From Candidatus Anammoxibacter sp. (GTDB taxonomy: Bacteria; Planctomycetota; Brocadiia; Brocadiales; Anammoxibacteraceae), in contig JAIQZQ010000111.1 in NCBI GenBank assembly GCA_021777105.1, positions 1 through 39,951 on the forward strand: 39,951 nucleotides of DNA, written 5' to 3'. Position numbers and translations under genes: made by a program. This document shows, piece after piece, positions 1 to 8,346 of this stretch. Position 1 is the first letter of the stretch; each line of letters starts with the position of its first letter. The notes below the pieces were generated by a model. The model was not told where the DNA came from. It searched no databases and worked only from the letters and a program-made list of their open reading frames with translations.

Positions 1-900
1 TTTTTTAACGCGCATTCTTGCCCTCCTGGTTTTTTATTATAAATTTATCGTTACAGGTATGGTAAGTTTTGCGCGTTATTTTTTCAATATTTTATTTCGG
101 TTTTTTTCGAATTTTCTTTTCCGCAACAGATACTACGTAAAAAAGGCATATGCGCTCTATTTATTACTAAAAAAAAACTAAAACCTCTTTCATGAATCTT
201 AACAATTCAAATTTATAATGCTTAACTATTTTGTTAACATTTTTAACACTATCCCATTACATTCGATTTTCCACACATCTAACATGTTACAACATAATGA
301 TTTAGCTTTTAACAAACAGTATTGCCTTGTTCATGTATTGTTTAATTTTAGTATTTCATTTATTTTGTAAGCGTAAACCATATCATTACAGCAATCCATC
401 CTAACCACATCATCCTAATCTATCGTCTGTTTTGTAATATAGATTAAAATGAGCTTAAATATATTTTTATTTAAAGATTATTTATTGCTTTTTTACACTT
501 TTTATCCATTTTATTTTTTCTTATTCCATACACCATTACACCTTAACATATTGATTTTACAATAGTTATACAGCCACCTTGAAATGATTGATACATTCTT
601 GTAGTGGATTTGCTTACACCTGTGTAGTGTATTTTACTAATTGATTTAATTTATTTATTTTGATAACATTCCCATCTTATGTTTAATAGACTTCCGTTTT
701 ATATTTAATAAGACCTAATATTTTCTTTTTTTTCGATAAATAGTATATGGCAAGTATACATGTCGATTAGATTATTTTACGCGGATAGACGGCAAATAAA
801 ACAAATGAATACGCTATTTAAGCATTAATTAATAATTTGTTAGCAGCAACAGCACAAGCTTCTTTGTCTGTTTTTTGATGAAAAGCGCCTACTATGCCTT
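1..900. other. AT-rich gene-free stretch
   Basis: This stretch is much more AT-rich than the rest of the window, has no open reading frame of useful length and no convincing RNA gene. I see no terminal repeats or transposase remnant in it. It may be a decayed region or the flank of a gene that lies left of the window. Confidence 0.5.
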
Positions 901-927
901 TATAAATGAGTAAATTACTTATAACCT

Positions 928-995
928 AACCCGGATAAACCGGAAAAGCAAAAGCAATATAAACCACAGATTTCTCAGATTACACAGATTAAAAA
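928..995. repeat. 68-bp repeat, copy 1 (exact copy at 36911)
   Basis: These 68 bases recur without a mismatch at 36911-36978, 36 kb away in the same orientation. The unit opens with CCGGATAAACCGG, an imperfect palindrome, and continues into the widespread ACCACAGATT...ACACAGATT motif. The opening 16-18 bases also occur alone at 2769-2786 and 10047-10062, so the 68-mer is a composite of smaller repeat modules. Confidence 0.9.
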
Positions 996-1015
996 CGAAA
1001 AAACAATATTTAAAG

Positions 1016-1215
1016 CCGGCGCAGCCTTGCAGACTGCTTCAAAACGTTTTTATTTTGCGATTATAAATGAACACTGAGCAGCTTGCCTGCTCTAGTGAGA
1101 ATTATCCCCGGAGCGGGAACGTTTCCCTCAAAATATACCATATTAATACTATGATTTTATGACGCATTTAAATTTCCTGTCAAAATTTGTCATAATTTAA
1201 CACATAAGATACTAA
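1016..1215. repeat. Composite repeat left of the hydrolase gene
   Basis: The stretch joins a module with CTTGCAGACTGCTTC and AAAACGTTTT (from about 1021), a palindromic module (1063-1120, family of 37349 and 37989), and a module around 1150-1211 with TGTCAAAATTTGTCATAATT. The first and last modules recur together at about 2820-2965, so diverged copies flank the hydrolase gene on both sides. A fragment of the first module also lies at 8424-8455. Confidence 0.6.
1063..1120 (+). repeat. Palindromic repeat family, copy A
   Basis: The unit reads ATGAACACTGAGCAGCTTG then CCTGCTCTAGTGA, followed by a hairpin built on ATTATCCCC...GGGG. GAGCAG/CTGCTC forms one stem and the C/G-rich part a second. Related copies are at 7994-8089 (opposite strand), 37349-37455 and 37989-38090. 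Confidence 0.7.
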
Positions 1216-1238
1216 ATCAGGCGATTCTTTAAAATGTT

Positions 1239-1313
1239 TGTCATTTCGAACGGAGTGAGAAATCCTAAAACCCGCCAGTGTCATAAGATTTCTCACATCC
1301 GTTCGAAATGACA
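1239..1313. repeat. Long inverted repeat (TCATTTCGAA hairpin)
   Basis: The arms at about 1239-1264 and 1287-1313 are almost perfectly complementary, starting TGTCATTTCGAAC and ending GTTCGAAATGACA, with GAGAAATC/GATTTCTC inside. From general knowledge this matches a hairpin repeat seen between genes in many bacteria. It is the only full copy I found in the window. Confidence 0.8.
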
Positions 1314-1370
1314 CGATGGAGGTTGTTTTCACCTAAGGGGTGAAATTAGCGCTATAGGCATCTTACATGT

Positions 1371-1407
1371 GGTAAACACTCAAAACAGGCGTACAGCCTG
1401 TTTTACC
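1371..1407. repeat. Short hairpin repeat
   Basis: AAAACAGGC (1382-1390) pairs with GCCTGTTTT (1396-1404) around a 5-base loop, and outer GGTAAA/TTTACC bases add to the stem. No T-run follows, so a terminator is unlikely. Confidence 0.6.
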
Positions 1408-1698
1408 AATTTCTGCATTGTTAAAATCGCCTGATTTGGGTTATAAGCATTACAAAAAAACCGTTTTTTACGTTTGCAAGGCTTATAAAAAACGAACTCT
1501 AAAAAGACATAAACAGAAGCTTTAAGTTTAATTTTTTAACATCTTTCGCATTCGCAGGAAGCGAGGCGCGCATGAAGCAATAGATTTGTAATGTGGCGTT
1601 ATATTTTAAAGGCAACATCTTATTTTTCTCCTCTACTAAAAGCTATGTGGAATGCTTTGGCTGGTTTTTTAAATCATTTAAATATAAAGGAATGCGTT

Positions 1699-2589
1699 AT
1701 GTATAAGTTTTTAATTTCATTTTCAATGTTAGCAGTTCTGTTTTTCTCTCAATTCTGCTATTCAGGCGAATTATCTATGTTGACAACCATGTACCAGCGA
1801 GGGCCTAACCCTACGCCATCCATGTTGGAAGCCGATAATGGCCCATTCACGGCTAATAGTTATTCACCATCTTCAACACCCGGATATGGCAACGCCACGA
1901 TTTGGTATCCAGCCGGCGTAAGCGGCCCGTTTGCGGCGATTGCAGTTTGCCCTGGCTATCTGGAGAGTGAAAACGCTATATCTTGGTTGGGCCCCAGGCT
2001 GGCATCAAACGGTTTCGTAGTGATCACTATCTCGACGAATAACGGGACCGACAATTCAGAAGCGCGAAAAACTCAGCTGCTGTTGGCGCTAAATACGATC
2101 ATTGTTGAGAGCAATGGAAGCAGCCCAATATCCGGCCTCGTTGATACCGCTCGCGTCGGCCTTGCGGGTCACTCATTAGGCGGAGCCGGCGCGTTGATGG
2201 CGTCAATAAACAACAATTGGATTGATGCAGTTGTTTCAATTACGCCTCGTAACAGTTTAATTAACGGCTCTCTTAACCAACCATACGAAGATGTGAATGC
2301 AGACAGCCTTATTATCGCTTGCGAAGAAGATCAGATCGCTCCCGTATTAACTCACGCTGAGGAGTACTACAATCAGGTCCCTCCGAAGAAGGCGTTTCTG
2401 GAGATTGCCGGCGAAGGGCACTTTTGCGGTAATAGTAACCGAGGGTACGAGACCGTGCTGGGCAAATACATTATATCCTGGATGAAGATATTCCTTGATT
2501 TAGACAATCGCTACAAACCGTTCTTGTGCGATCCGAATCTCACTGGAGACCCTGAATTTTCGAGATATATTACAACCTGTCCATTCTAA
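1699..2589 (+). CDS. Secreted PETase/cutinase-like polyester hydrolase
   Basis: A 296-residue alpha/beta hydrolase of the dienelactone-hydrolase/cutinase-like group that includes Ideonella PETase; it should hydrolyse ester bonds outside the cytoplasm. Start 1699 is chosen over the longer frame from 1591 because AAAGGAA sits just upstream and the protein then begins with a typical signal peptide (hydrophobic residues 4-19, YSG near 21-23). Visible motifs: RGPNPT near the mature N-terminus, PGY (Y87, oxyanion hole), WGP-like LGPRLAS, GHSLGG with nucleophile S159, CEEDQIAP with D211, and GEGHFCG with H241. C208/C243 match the disulfide typical of PETase and C277/C294 the C-terminal cutinase disulfide. 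Histidine before the nucleophile and F242 after the catalytic histidine are cutinase-like, while the tryptophan of the PETase substrate cleft (W185) is replaced by R184. The gene stands alone between two copies of a composite repeat. The real substrate is unknown; polyesters, cutin-like polymers or lipids are possible. Confidence 0.9.
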   Translation: MYKFLISFSMLAVLFFSQFCYSGELSMLTTMYQRGPNPTPSMLEADNGPFTANSYSPSSTPGYGNATIWYPAGVSGPFAAIAVCPGYLESENAISWLGPRLASNGFVVITISTNNGTDNSEARKTQLLLALNTIIVESNGSSPISGLVDTARVGLAGHSLGGAGALMASINNNWIDAVVSITPRNSLINGSLNQPYEDVNADSLIIACEEDQIAPVLTHAEEYYNQVPPKKAFLEIAGEGHFCGNSNRGYETVLGKYIISWMKIFLDLDNRYKPFLCDPNLTGDPEFSRYITTCPF

Positions 2590-2719
2590 CAAAAGTTTGT
2601 GAATCTCTTGGCTAATCGTTGCTCATAAATTTGAGTTAAGCAGAAGATTCAAAATAACAAATAGTGGAACATGTTTTGTAAAGATGTTATATGCTTTTGC
2701 ATTCCACATAGCATAAATA

Positions 2720-2760
2720 AAGTAAAGAATCCACCCGCAGAGCAGGTGGATTCTTTACTT
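2720..2760. terminator. Perfect 16-bp inverted repeat, possible terminator
   Basis: Arms 2720-2735 and 2745-2760 are exact reverse complements around a 9-base loop (stem AAGTAAAGAATCCACC). It lies 130 bases after the hydrolase stop. There is no clear T-run, so it may be a structural repeat rather than a rho-independent terminator. The frames seen across it on both strands are products of the palindrome. Confidence 0.4.
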
Positions 2761-2768
2761 ACGACCAC

Positions 2769-2965
2769 AACCCGGATAAACCGGAAGTTGGCAATTCGCA
2801 ATTTGCAGTTGGCAATTAAAAGCAGGGGCAGTCTTGCAGACGGCTTCAAAACGTTTTAGTTTTGCGATTATAGTCAACCTTAAAACATAACGTATTAATT
2901 CTTGAATTTAATGACACATTTAAATATCTTGTCAAATTTTGTCACAATTTAACTCATAAGAGACG
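2769..2965. repeat. Composite repeat right of the hydrolase gene
   Basis: It begins with the CCGGATAAACCGGAA module, passes through a CAATTCGCAATTTGCAG-type stretch, then repeats the modules seen at 1021-1050 and 1150-1211 (CTTGCAGACGGCTTC, AAAACGTTTT, TTGTCACAATTTAACTCAT). Together with the left copy it brackets the hydrolase gene. Confidence 0.6.
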
Positions 2966-2977
2966 AATACCGAGTTA

Positions 2978-3388
2978 TTAAATATCGACCTCTATATACC
3001 ATTTTGGTTTTATGCGTCCAAAATCCATTCTAGTGTTTGTTTTAAGCGATTTTTTTGAATCCAGAACATACGAGCATTCCCCCTCCCGCGCAAATACTAC
3101 CCAATGCCAATAATGTTTGCCTTTTTCTATATGCCATTTAATTGATAACAAGGCGCGGTTTGGCAATGAATCCCAATTCTTAAAAAGTATCTCTTTTTTG
3201 GCCGCTTTAATTCCCAACTTTGTCAACAACCTCCGCATGTAGTGTGTTTCAGACCACAAAGCTTCATCGCCGGCGTAAATACCCATATTATTAGCAATAC
3301 CCCTGGCTTCTTTGTATGAAATGCCGGCCAATGCCGCCGCGCTCGCAATAGCGCAACCCGTTTTTTCTTCTTGGATAACCGGTCTCAT
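2978..3388 (-). CDS. C39-like cysteine peptidase-fold protein
   Basis: A 136-residue protein counted from the ATG at 3388; a TTG at 3421 would add 11 residues but neither start has a strong ribosome site. It shows the layout of C39-like papain-fold domains: an early cysteine followed by a small-residue helix (TGCAIASAAALAG, C12), then HWVVF with H95, then VLDSK with D110. These would form the Cys-His-Asp triad. There is no signal peptide, transporter domain or obvious substrate gene beside it, so this is a stand-alone domain. It may be a small protease, a transglutaminase-like enzyme or a non-catalytic relative; the fold assignment rests on motif spacing only. Confidence 0.6.
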   Translation of the reverse strand: MRPVIQEEKTGCAIASAAALAGISYKEARGIANNMGIYAGDEALWSETHYMRRLLTKLGIKAAKKEILFKNWDSLPNRALLSIKWHIEKGKHYWHWVVFAREGECSYVLDSKKSLKTNTRMDFGRIKPKWYIEVDI

Positions 3389-3822
3389 ATTACTCTTGCC
3401 TAACGTGATGAGTTTTCCCAAATTGTAGAAATTTAATTTTTACACTATAAACTCAACTGCGCTTTCCAGAAAATTAAAGCCAAAAAAACAAGATAATGCG
3501 ATTATCATACTATACATATTAATAACTATAAAGGTTTTATTCAAAACTAAGGGCTTCTCCTCGCCCTAACATCAGTTTTTGCGCTAAACATTTCAGGAGG
3601 CTTGAACCAACCTTCTTTCCATTATGACCGCATTAATATGTTTTTTATCATTGACGCCAATCAAATAACAAGGAATAATATCTTTCTTAATCAGGATGAA
3701 CAGAAGGAGTAACAACATTGAGCTAAAGTTAAAAGCAAACTAAAGTTTTGGTGAAATTTTTCAATTTTTAAATAAATTCTATAATAAAAGTTAAAAACTG
3801 TATTTGATTTTAAAGGTGGATA
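3389..3822. other. Gene-free spacer with shared motif
   Basis: No gene is visible here. The segment around 3720-3757 (GCTAAAGTTAAAAGC, ACTAAAGTTTTGGTGAA) is related to 10080-10113 in the ilvB-ilvN spacer, so it is another dispersed sequence rather than part of a gene. Confidence 0.5.
3780..3785 (+). promoter_or_regulatory. Possible -10 box of the GGDEF gene
   Basis: A perfect TATAAT stands 37 bases before the ATG at 3823. The region 17 bases upstream (TTTTTC) is only a weak -35 match, so this is a tentative sigma-70-type promoter. Confidence 0.35.
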
Positions 3823-4740
3823 ATGATTAGTCATCATGACGATGAGAAAAAGAGAGCGCTGGTAGTTAGCGCCGAGCCGGAAAATGTAAAAGAGCTTAAC
3901 TCTATTTTGTCGAAAGATTACAAAATGTTTTTTGCGGCTAACGACACGGATTGTTTAAAAATTGCGCATACCGAGAATCCTGATATTGTTATTATGGATA
4001 TTACAATAATGGGGATAGACTGTTACCAGCTGTGCTTAGAATTGAGATTGAATACCGAATCTGAAGAGATACCGATAATATTTATTGAAGATTGTGATAG
4101 CGACGATGATGAGTTTAGGCTTAATTTGAGCTCGGTTGATTATATTACCAAACCAATTAAACCGGCAATTGTAAAACTACGTGTCCGTAATCAGTTGGAA
4201 CTTAAACTGTATAAGGAATTTTTTAGAGAGATGTCCGCCCGTGATGTTATAACGAATATCAATAACCGTCAACGTTTTGATGAATGCATTGGCAAGGAGT
4301 GGAAGCGGGCTATACGATCAGGAGCTTATTTATCTTTAATTATCATAGACATTGATTATTTTAAAAAATTTAATGATAATTACGGCCGCGCCGCCGGCGA
4401 TGATTGCTTGAGGAAAGTAGCTCAAGCGATTAAGAAAAGTTTAACAAGAATAACTGATATGGTTGCCCGATATGGCGAAGAGGAATTCGGTTGTATTCTT
4501 CCTGATACTGGGTATGAAGGCGCGTTTCAGTTAGCTCAGAAAATAAAAGACGCTGTTTCTTCATTAGAAATTCAGAACGAGCATTCCCAAGCAGCTCCAT
4601 ATGTCTCTATTAGTTTAGGGGTTGCAACAATATTGCCGAATAGTAAAACCGCGTTTTCTGAATTGATTGATGAAGCATGTAGATGCCTTTCCCAGGCAAA
4701 ACAAAATGGCGGAGACTGTGTTGCCGGTCAATCATGTTAA
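3823..4740 (+). CDS. Receiver-GGDEF protein with degenerate active sites
   Basis: A 305-residue soluble two-domain protein: a response-regulator receiver (about residues 10-128) followed by a GGDEF domain (about 138-300). AAAGGTGG precedes the ATG. The receiver keeps the phospho-acceptor position (D59, in IVIMD) and the K110-P111 pair, but the acidic pair after the first strand is replaced by Ser-Ala (VVSAEPENV), so ordinary Mg-dependent phosphorylation is doubtful. The GGDEF domain keeps the metal aspartates (IDIDYF, D176/D178) but the signature reads GEEEF (218-222), with glutamate in place of the second glycine. The RxxD inhibitory-site motif is intact (R209-I-T-D212). It may therefore bind cyclic-di-GMP rather than make it, or be a weak cyclase. 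No partner kinase is adjacent. Confidence 0.9.
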   Translation: MISHHDDEKKRALVVSAEPENVKELNSILSKDYKMFFAANDTDCLKIAHTENPDIVIMDITIMGIDCYQLCLELRLNTESEEIPIIFIEDCDSDDDEFRLNLSSVDYITKPIKPAIVKLRVRNQLELKLYKEFFREMSARDVITNINNRQRFDECIGKEWKRAIRSGAYLSLIIIDIDYFKKFNDNYGRAAGDDCLRKVAQAIKKSLTRITDMVARYGEEEFGCILPDTGYEGAFQLAQKIKDAVSSLEIQNEHSQAAPYVSISLGVATILPNSKTAFSELIDEACRCLSQAKQNGGDCVAGQSC

Positions 4741-4856
4741 AAGACGCAGGCAACGAGGATAATTTATCATATGGTTTGTAACATTGCGTGTTAAAAAGAG
4801 CCCTCTGGATAAGTATACAAACTTTTCAAAATCGGAGTTTTGAGGTTCTCTTCTTA

Positions 4857-5034
4857 GGGGTTGCGCAAAAATAACTTGGTCTAGACTTGCTCAGATTTGG
4901 GTTAAATTTGGGCAATCTGATTGAGCCGAACCGGATGCGCAGCATTAGCTGCGTTGAAGATTCGGCGATTGAAGATAGTTCAAAGTTAGCCTGAAGATGG
5001 GTGTGGCTAGACCAAGTTATTTTTGCGCAGCCCC
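4857..5034. mobile_element. 178-bp MITE-like element
   Basis: Terminal inverted repeats of 28 bp (4857-4884 and 5007-5034, one mismatch) start GGGGYTGCGCAAAAATAAC and end at CTAG. A TTA triplet lies directly outside each end (4854-4856, 5035-5037), as expected of a 3-bp target duplication. The interior has no coding capacity, so it would need a transposase supplied in trans. The end sequence and 3-bp TNA-type duplication recall some IS5-family groups, which is an inference. A CGCGCAAAAATAACT fragment at 10011-10025 may be a relic of a similar end. Confidence 0.8.
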
Positions 5035-5177
5035 TTAATTCAGTGATATTGCTTAAGCAGCCTATAGCCCCCCCATTATTACCGCTAAATTTAGATGGAT
5101 TTGGCGTTGTTCATATTGGTTGAATACCGCCAAACGCTTTTTTTGTCGAATTGTCAACATTGCCGTCCATAACCAAC

Positions 5178-5624
5178 TTAACTGTTATGTTTAATTTGGT
5201 CTGCAATTGAATCATTTAAAGCATTTCTGGCCTCAATAAGCTTATTATACTTTGATTCTATTTTTGTCATATTCTTTGACAATATGGCCTGAAGAAGGTC
5301 GCCTTCAATTTCAGCGACATCAATTCTTTTATAATAATCAATGCTTTCTTTAAGGTGAGCTAACACAATCTTTCCTGTAAGTACCGGATGATTATTTGTT
5401 ATATTAGCGTCAACGTATCTTGTGCCGTGTTCCAATTCAACCTCAAGCCCTTGTTTGAAATCTTCAACAGTTATGTCCATATTTATAGTATTTACCAACT
5501 CCATCACCTTTGCGGACTCCTCGTTAGACACTTCAGCTTCCTTTAATGTCGACCAATCTCTAAAACCTAATTCTTTACACACTCTCTTTACCTCATCAAC
5601 TGATACATATTCAGATAACGGCAT
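5178..5624 (-). CDS. DUF5661 family protein
   Basis: A 148-residue soluble protein with the conserved core of DUF5661: FKQGLEVELEHGT, then NITNNHPVLTGKIVLAHLKE and DYYKR. The function of this family is not known; members occur in bacteria, archaea and phages. The start is well supported by AAAAGGAG upstream of the ATG. The usual short form is roughly 100 residues; here there is an N-terminal part (residues 1-50) predicted to be helical and acidic, and a C-terminal helix (110-148) rich in charged residues. It stands alone, transcribed towards the MITE-like element. Confidence 0.8.
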   Translation of the reverse strand: MPLSEYVSVDEVKRVCKELGFRDWSTLKEAEVSNEESAKVMELVNTINMDITVEDFKQGLEVELEHGTRYVDANITNNHPVLTGKIVLAHLKESIDYYKRIDVAEIEGDLLQAILSKNMTKIESKYNKLIEARNALNDSIADQIKHNS

Positions 5625-5872
5625 AACATACTCCTTTTGTTAAAATTTACAAATCTAAACATTGGGCAATGGAAAGTTGCGGGCAGTAAGCGCATTAGTT
5701 AGATGAGGATAACAGTTTAAACACCCTATTGTTATCCGGCTTCCTATCTTTTTACGATTCCTCCCATATTTTGCAAAAATGGGATATTTGTAGCTACAGG
5801 TCGTTTAACGTTGTTGCGCTTTATTATTAATAATTGCCTATTCCATGTTATTTCTTTCCAAGCCCTAAGTTT

Positions 5873-6412
5873 TTAATACCAAAATAAGGGATATTTTCTG
5901 TTTTTCGGGATATTATTTATAAGAAGGGCTATTGCCAACATGATTAAAGCGCCGGAACCTGCAGGGAGCAAAATATACATATAGCCAAGGTCATGTATTT
6001 TATCACTACCGATCACAGCTATCAATGCCGTGGCTCCGCCCGGCGGATGTAAAGTTTTTGAAGCATGCATGGCCGCTATGGCGGTTGAGACCGCTAAGCC
6101 GGCAGTCAACCAGATATGATTATGTATTAACTGAAAAGAAGCAACTCCAATGGCAGCTGAAATAATATGGCCGCCAATCAGATTTTTGGGCTGCGCCATC
6201 GGGCTTTCAATTGCACCGAAAACAAGAACTGCTGAAGCCCCAAAACTTCCTATTATCAATACCAGATCCGTATTTTTGAAGTAAAAATGTTCAATATAAC
6301 CAATGGTTCCAACGCCTATAAGCGAAGCTATCCATGACCACATTATTTCAGATAAGCTAATCATTGAAGGGCTTTTTGCGTTGCCCCTCATTTTATTAAA
6401 GTAATTTAACAT
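5873..6412 (-). CDS. HPP family integral membrane protein
   Basis: A 179-residue inner-membrane protein with the HPP signature LHPPGGATAL in the second half and four to five hydrophobic helices (about residues 25-45, 50-68, 78-98, 100-118 and 145-167). The relatives are small membrane proteins; some plant and cyanobacterial members have been linked to nitrite transport, but the substrate here is not known. No CBS domain is fused at the C-terminus, unlike some longer bacterial members. It ends with aromatic residues. The ribosome site is weak. The neighbours give no hint of its role. Confidence 0.85.
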   Translation of the reverse strand: MLNYFNKMRGNAKSPSMISLSEIMWSWIASLIGVGTIGYIEHFYFKNTDLVLIIGSFGASAVLVFGAIESPMAQPKNLIGGHIISAAIGVASFQLIHNHIWLTAGLAVSTAIAAMHASKTLHPPGGATALIAVIGSDKIHDLGYMYILLPAGSGALIMLAIALLINNIPKNRKYPLFWY

Positions 6413-6724
6413 ACTATGGCTATCTTTAAAAAAATTAAATAAAGGTTCCGACCTGAAATGAGATTACATACTCAACTGTTTCGAATTTTTAACAAATTTG
6501 AATCAATGCTATTTATTCTACCATAAAAAATGCGCAACAATCCGTATCTTTGTAAATTTTTTCTTGGATAACCGCTTTTGCATTTCGATTAACTTTAAAG
6601 CTTGCCCGGTTTAGCGCCTATAATATTTTTTACAATTTATTAAGGGCAGTTGTCCCGCGTCAAAATAAATTTCATTTATGAGGTTGTCAGTAAGTCGTCT
6701 TATAATAATCATGTCAATATTCTT
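6413..6724. other. Spacer without visible features
   Basis: I see no gene, strong hairpin or copy of the repeat families in this AT-rich stretch. It should contain the promoter of the HPP gene at its left end and the transcript end of the beta-propeller gene at its right end. Confidence 0.4.
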
Positions 6725-7858
6725 TTAATTCCAACTTGAATTATTACCATATCCAAAATACACTCCATACCAGAAACCTTTACTGCCTTCCGTCATTAAT
6801 TTTTTAAGAAGCGTTATTTTTTTTAGTTTAAAATCATATATATAAAAACCTGCCGTGGTAGTTCTATTTTTTAATTTTCCAATTACAGTCATTTTATTTC
6901 CATCGGGCGACAGCTTTGGGCAGAAAAATATATGCTCTTCAAACTGAAGAACCTTCACTGTATTGTCACCAAAGTCAAATAAATGTAGTGTAGGCGTATC
7001 TATTTCAGGAAAGACCTGTATAACCAGCTTTTCCCCTATCACATTAGATAAATCAATGATTTTTAGCTTAGTATCAATTATTTCAGTTTTTTCATTGCTT
7101 CGAATGTCTATGATCCATATTGATGATTTAACAATAAAGACAATCCTGTTATTGTCTACAAATCTTGGCAACGCCCCATCCTCTGAAACCAGGCGAACTA
7201 ATTTAGTTTCCGGATCAATTATGTATATGCCGTTTCTTTTCTTTTCTGAAGTTGTAGTGTAAAATAGTAAATATTTGCCGTCCGGCGACCACTCAAGGGT
7301 TGTGGCCCAAATGGCATCTGTATACATGTTATATTTGAAATTATAAATTTTTGTTGTTTTTCCGGTTTTTATATTAAAAATGTATATAAAACCATCTCGC
7401 CTATTTGGGCCCTCAACCATTGCATATGCTAGACTTTCACTGTTAGGATGCCAGCAATATCGAATAATTTTTTCTCCCAAATACTCTTCCCCTCTAAAAA
7501 TAATGTCGGTTTCAGAAATTATATTGCCTTTAGTATCGGTAATATTTTTCCTATCATTGCGTCCGTCCATTATTATCATTTGGCTAAACGAAGGTTGCCC
7601 TGAATATTCAGGCGTGGCTTTGATAAACGAAAGATATTTTTTATTAGGGGAGAGTTTAGGCATAGCCCCGTATCCTATATTTATTGGCATAGAGCCGTCA
7701 TCGTTGACACTGTGCATGTTATGTATAAAATCACCGTCTTTATCAATAAATTCTTCGTGAAAGAAAATTTCAGAAGAATACAATAAACCGGAAAACGACA
7801 AAATTAACAAGACAACAGCAAATATCTTTATACGAATATGTGAACGCTTTATTTTCAT
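6725..7858 (-). CDS. Exported TolB-like beta-propeller protein
   Basis: A 377-residue protein with an N-terminal signal peptide (basic MKIKRSHIRIK, then hydrophobic to about residue 28). The body is made of repeated blades of the PD40/TolB type: LSPNKKYLSFI, WHPNSESLAYAMVEG, WSPDGKYLLFYT and LSPDGNKMTVIGK, each followed by strands ending in phrases such as IYIIDPET or FYIYDFKLK. This gives about six blades. Such propellers usually serve as periplasmic binding or scaffold proteins; no catalytic domain is visible. GAAAGG lies just ahead of the ATG. No Tol-Pal gene is near, so I would not call it TolB itself. Confidence 0.75.
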   Translation of the reverse strand: MKIKRSHIRIKIFAVVLLILSFSGLLYSSEIFFHEEFIDKDGDFIHNMHSVNDDGSMPINIGYGAMPKLSPNKKYLSFIKATPEYSGQPSFSQMIIMDGRNDRKNITDTKGNIISETDIIFRGEEYLGEKIIRYCWHPNSESLAYAMVEGPNRRDGFIYIFNIKTGKTTKIYNFKYNMYTDAIWATTLEWSPDGKYLLFYTTTSEKKRNGIYIIDPETKLVRLVSEDGALPRFVDNNRIVFIVKSSIWIIDIRSNEKTEIIDTKLKIIDLSNVIGEKLVIQVFPEIDTPTLHLFDFGDNTVKVLQFEEHIFFCPKLSPDGNKMTVIGKLKNRTTTAGFYIYDFKLKKITLLKKLMTEGSKGFWYGVYFGYGNNSSWN

Positions 7859-8346
7859 TTTTGGCCTTTCGCTGAATTACAAATAAAAATTTATAAATTT
7901 ATTCAATATCTTGAATTAAAAAAAAATCAATGCCTTATCTTGACATGCAATTAAAGAGTAAAAAATCGTTGATCTATTTATTATCCATTCGAGGCTAATT
8001 CTCCCCTCAGGGGAGAATTAGCACTAAGGTAGGCAAGCTGCCAAATGTTCATTTATCAATAGAGCAGGCGAGCTCCTCAGTTTTCATTATTGACTGACTT
8101 ATGACTTGAAAACAAGCCGGTATTGCTATTTTCGGACAGCCTGTTGAATATAAAGTTTACAGTTTTAATTCAATTTAAGCCATATATTTTCCATATCATT
8201 GTCAATCATATTAACTCTACTCTTATATTTCTCTAAAAAAAATAATTCACAGGGCTTGACGATATGCCGGCAACTATCGGCAATGAACTTAGGTTAAGGG
8301 CTAAGCCCAATGTCAGGTCTTAATTATTAAGTATTCACAATTCGGA
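7859..8346. other. Gene-free spacer with repeats
   Basis: Apart from the palindromic repeat at 7994-8089, I see no gene. It holds the upstream region of the beta-propeller gene at its left end. No clear promoter stands out in the AT-rich part. Confidence 0.4.
7994..8089 (-). repeat. Palindromic repeat family, copy B (opposite strand)
   Basis: The perfect hairpin at 7994-8022 has 13-bp arms (GCTAATTCTCCCC / GGGGAGAATTAGC) and a 3-base loop. It is followed by the complement of the ATGAACACTGAGCAG module (GTTCATTTATCAATAGAGCAG). The order of modules is the reverse of that at 37349 and 37989. The hairpin could act as a terminator but has no T-run. Confidence 0.7.

Noticed and set aside
1591..1698. 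Longer N-terminus for the hydrolase from the ATG at 1591
   Set aside because: The 36 extra residues would hide the signal peptide, and the ribosome site AAAGGAA lies before the ATG at 1699.
2649..2859. Short frames on both strands
   Set aside because: They are read across a perfect palindrome and repeat modules; no ribosome site and no protein-like pattern.
6725..7858. Assignment as TolB of the Tol-Pal system
   Set aside because: Only the propeller blades are similar; the TolB N-terminal domain and the tol-pal neighbours are absent.
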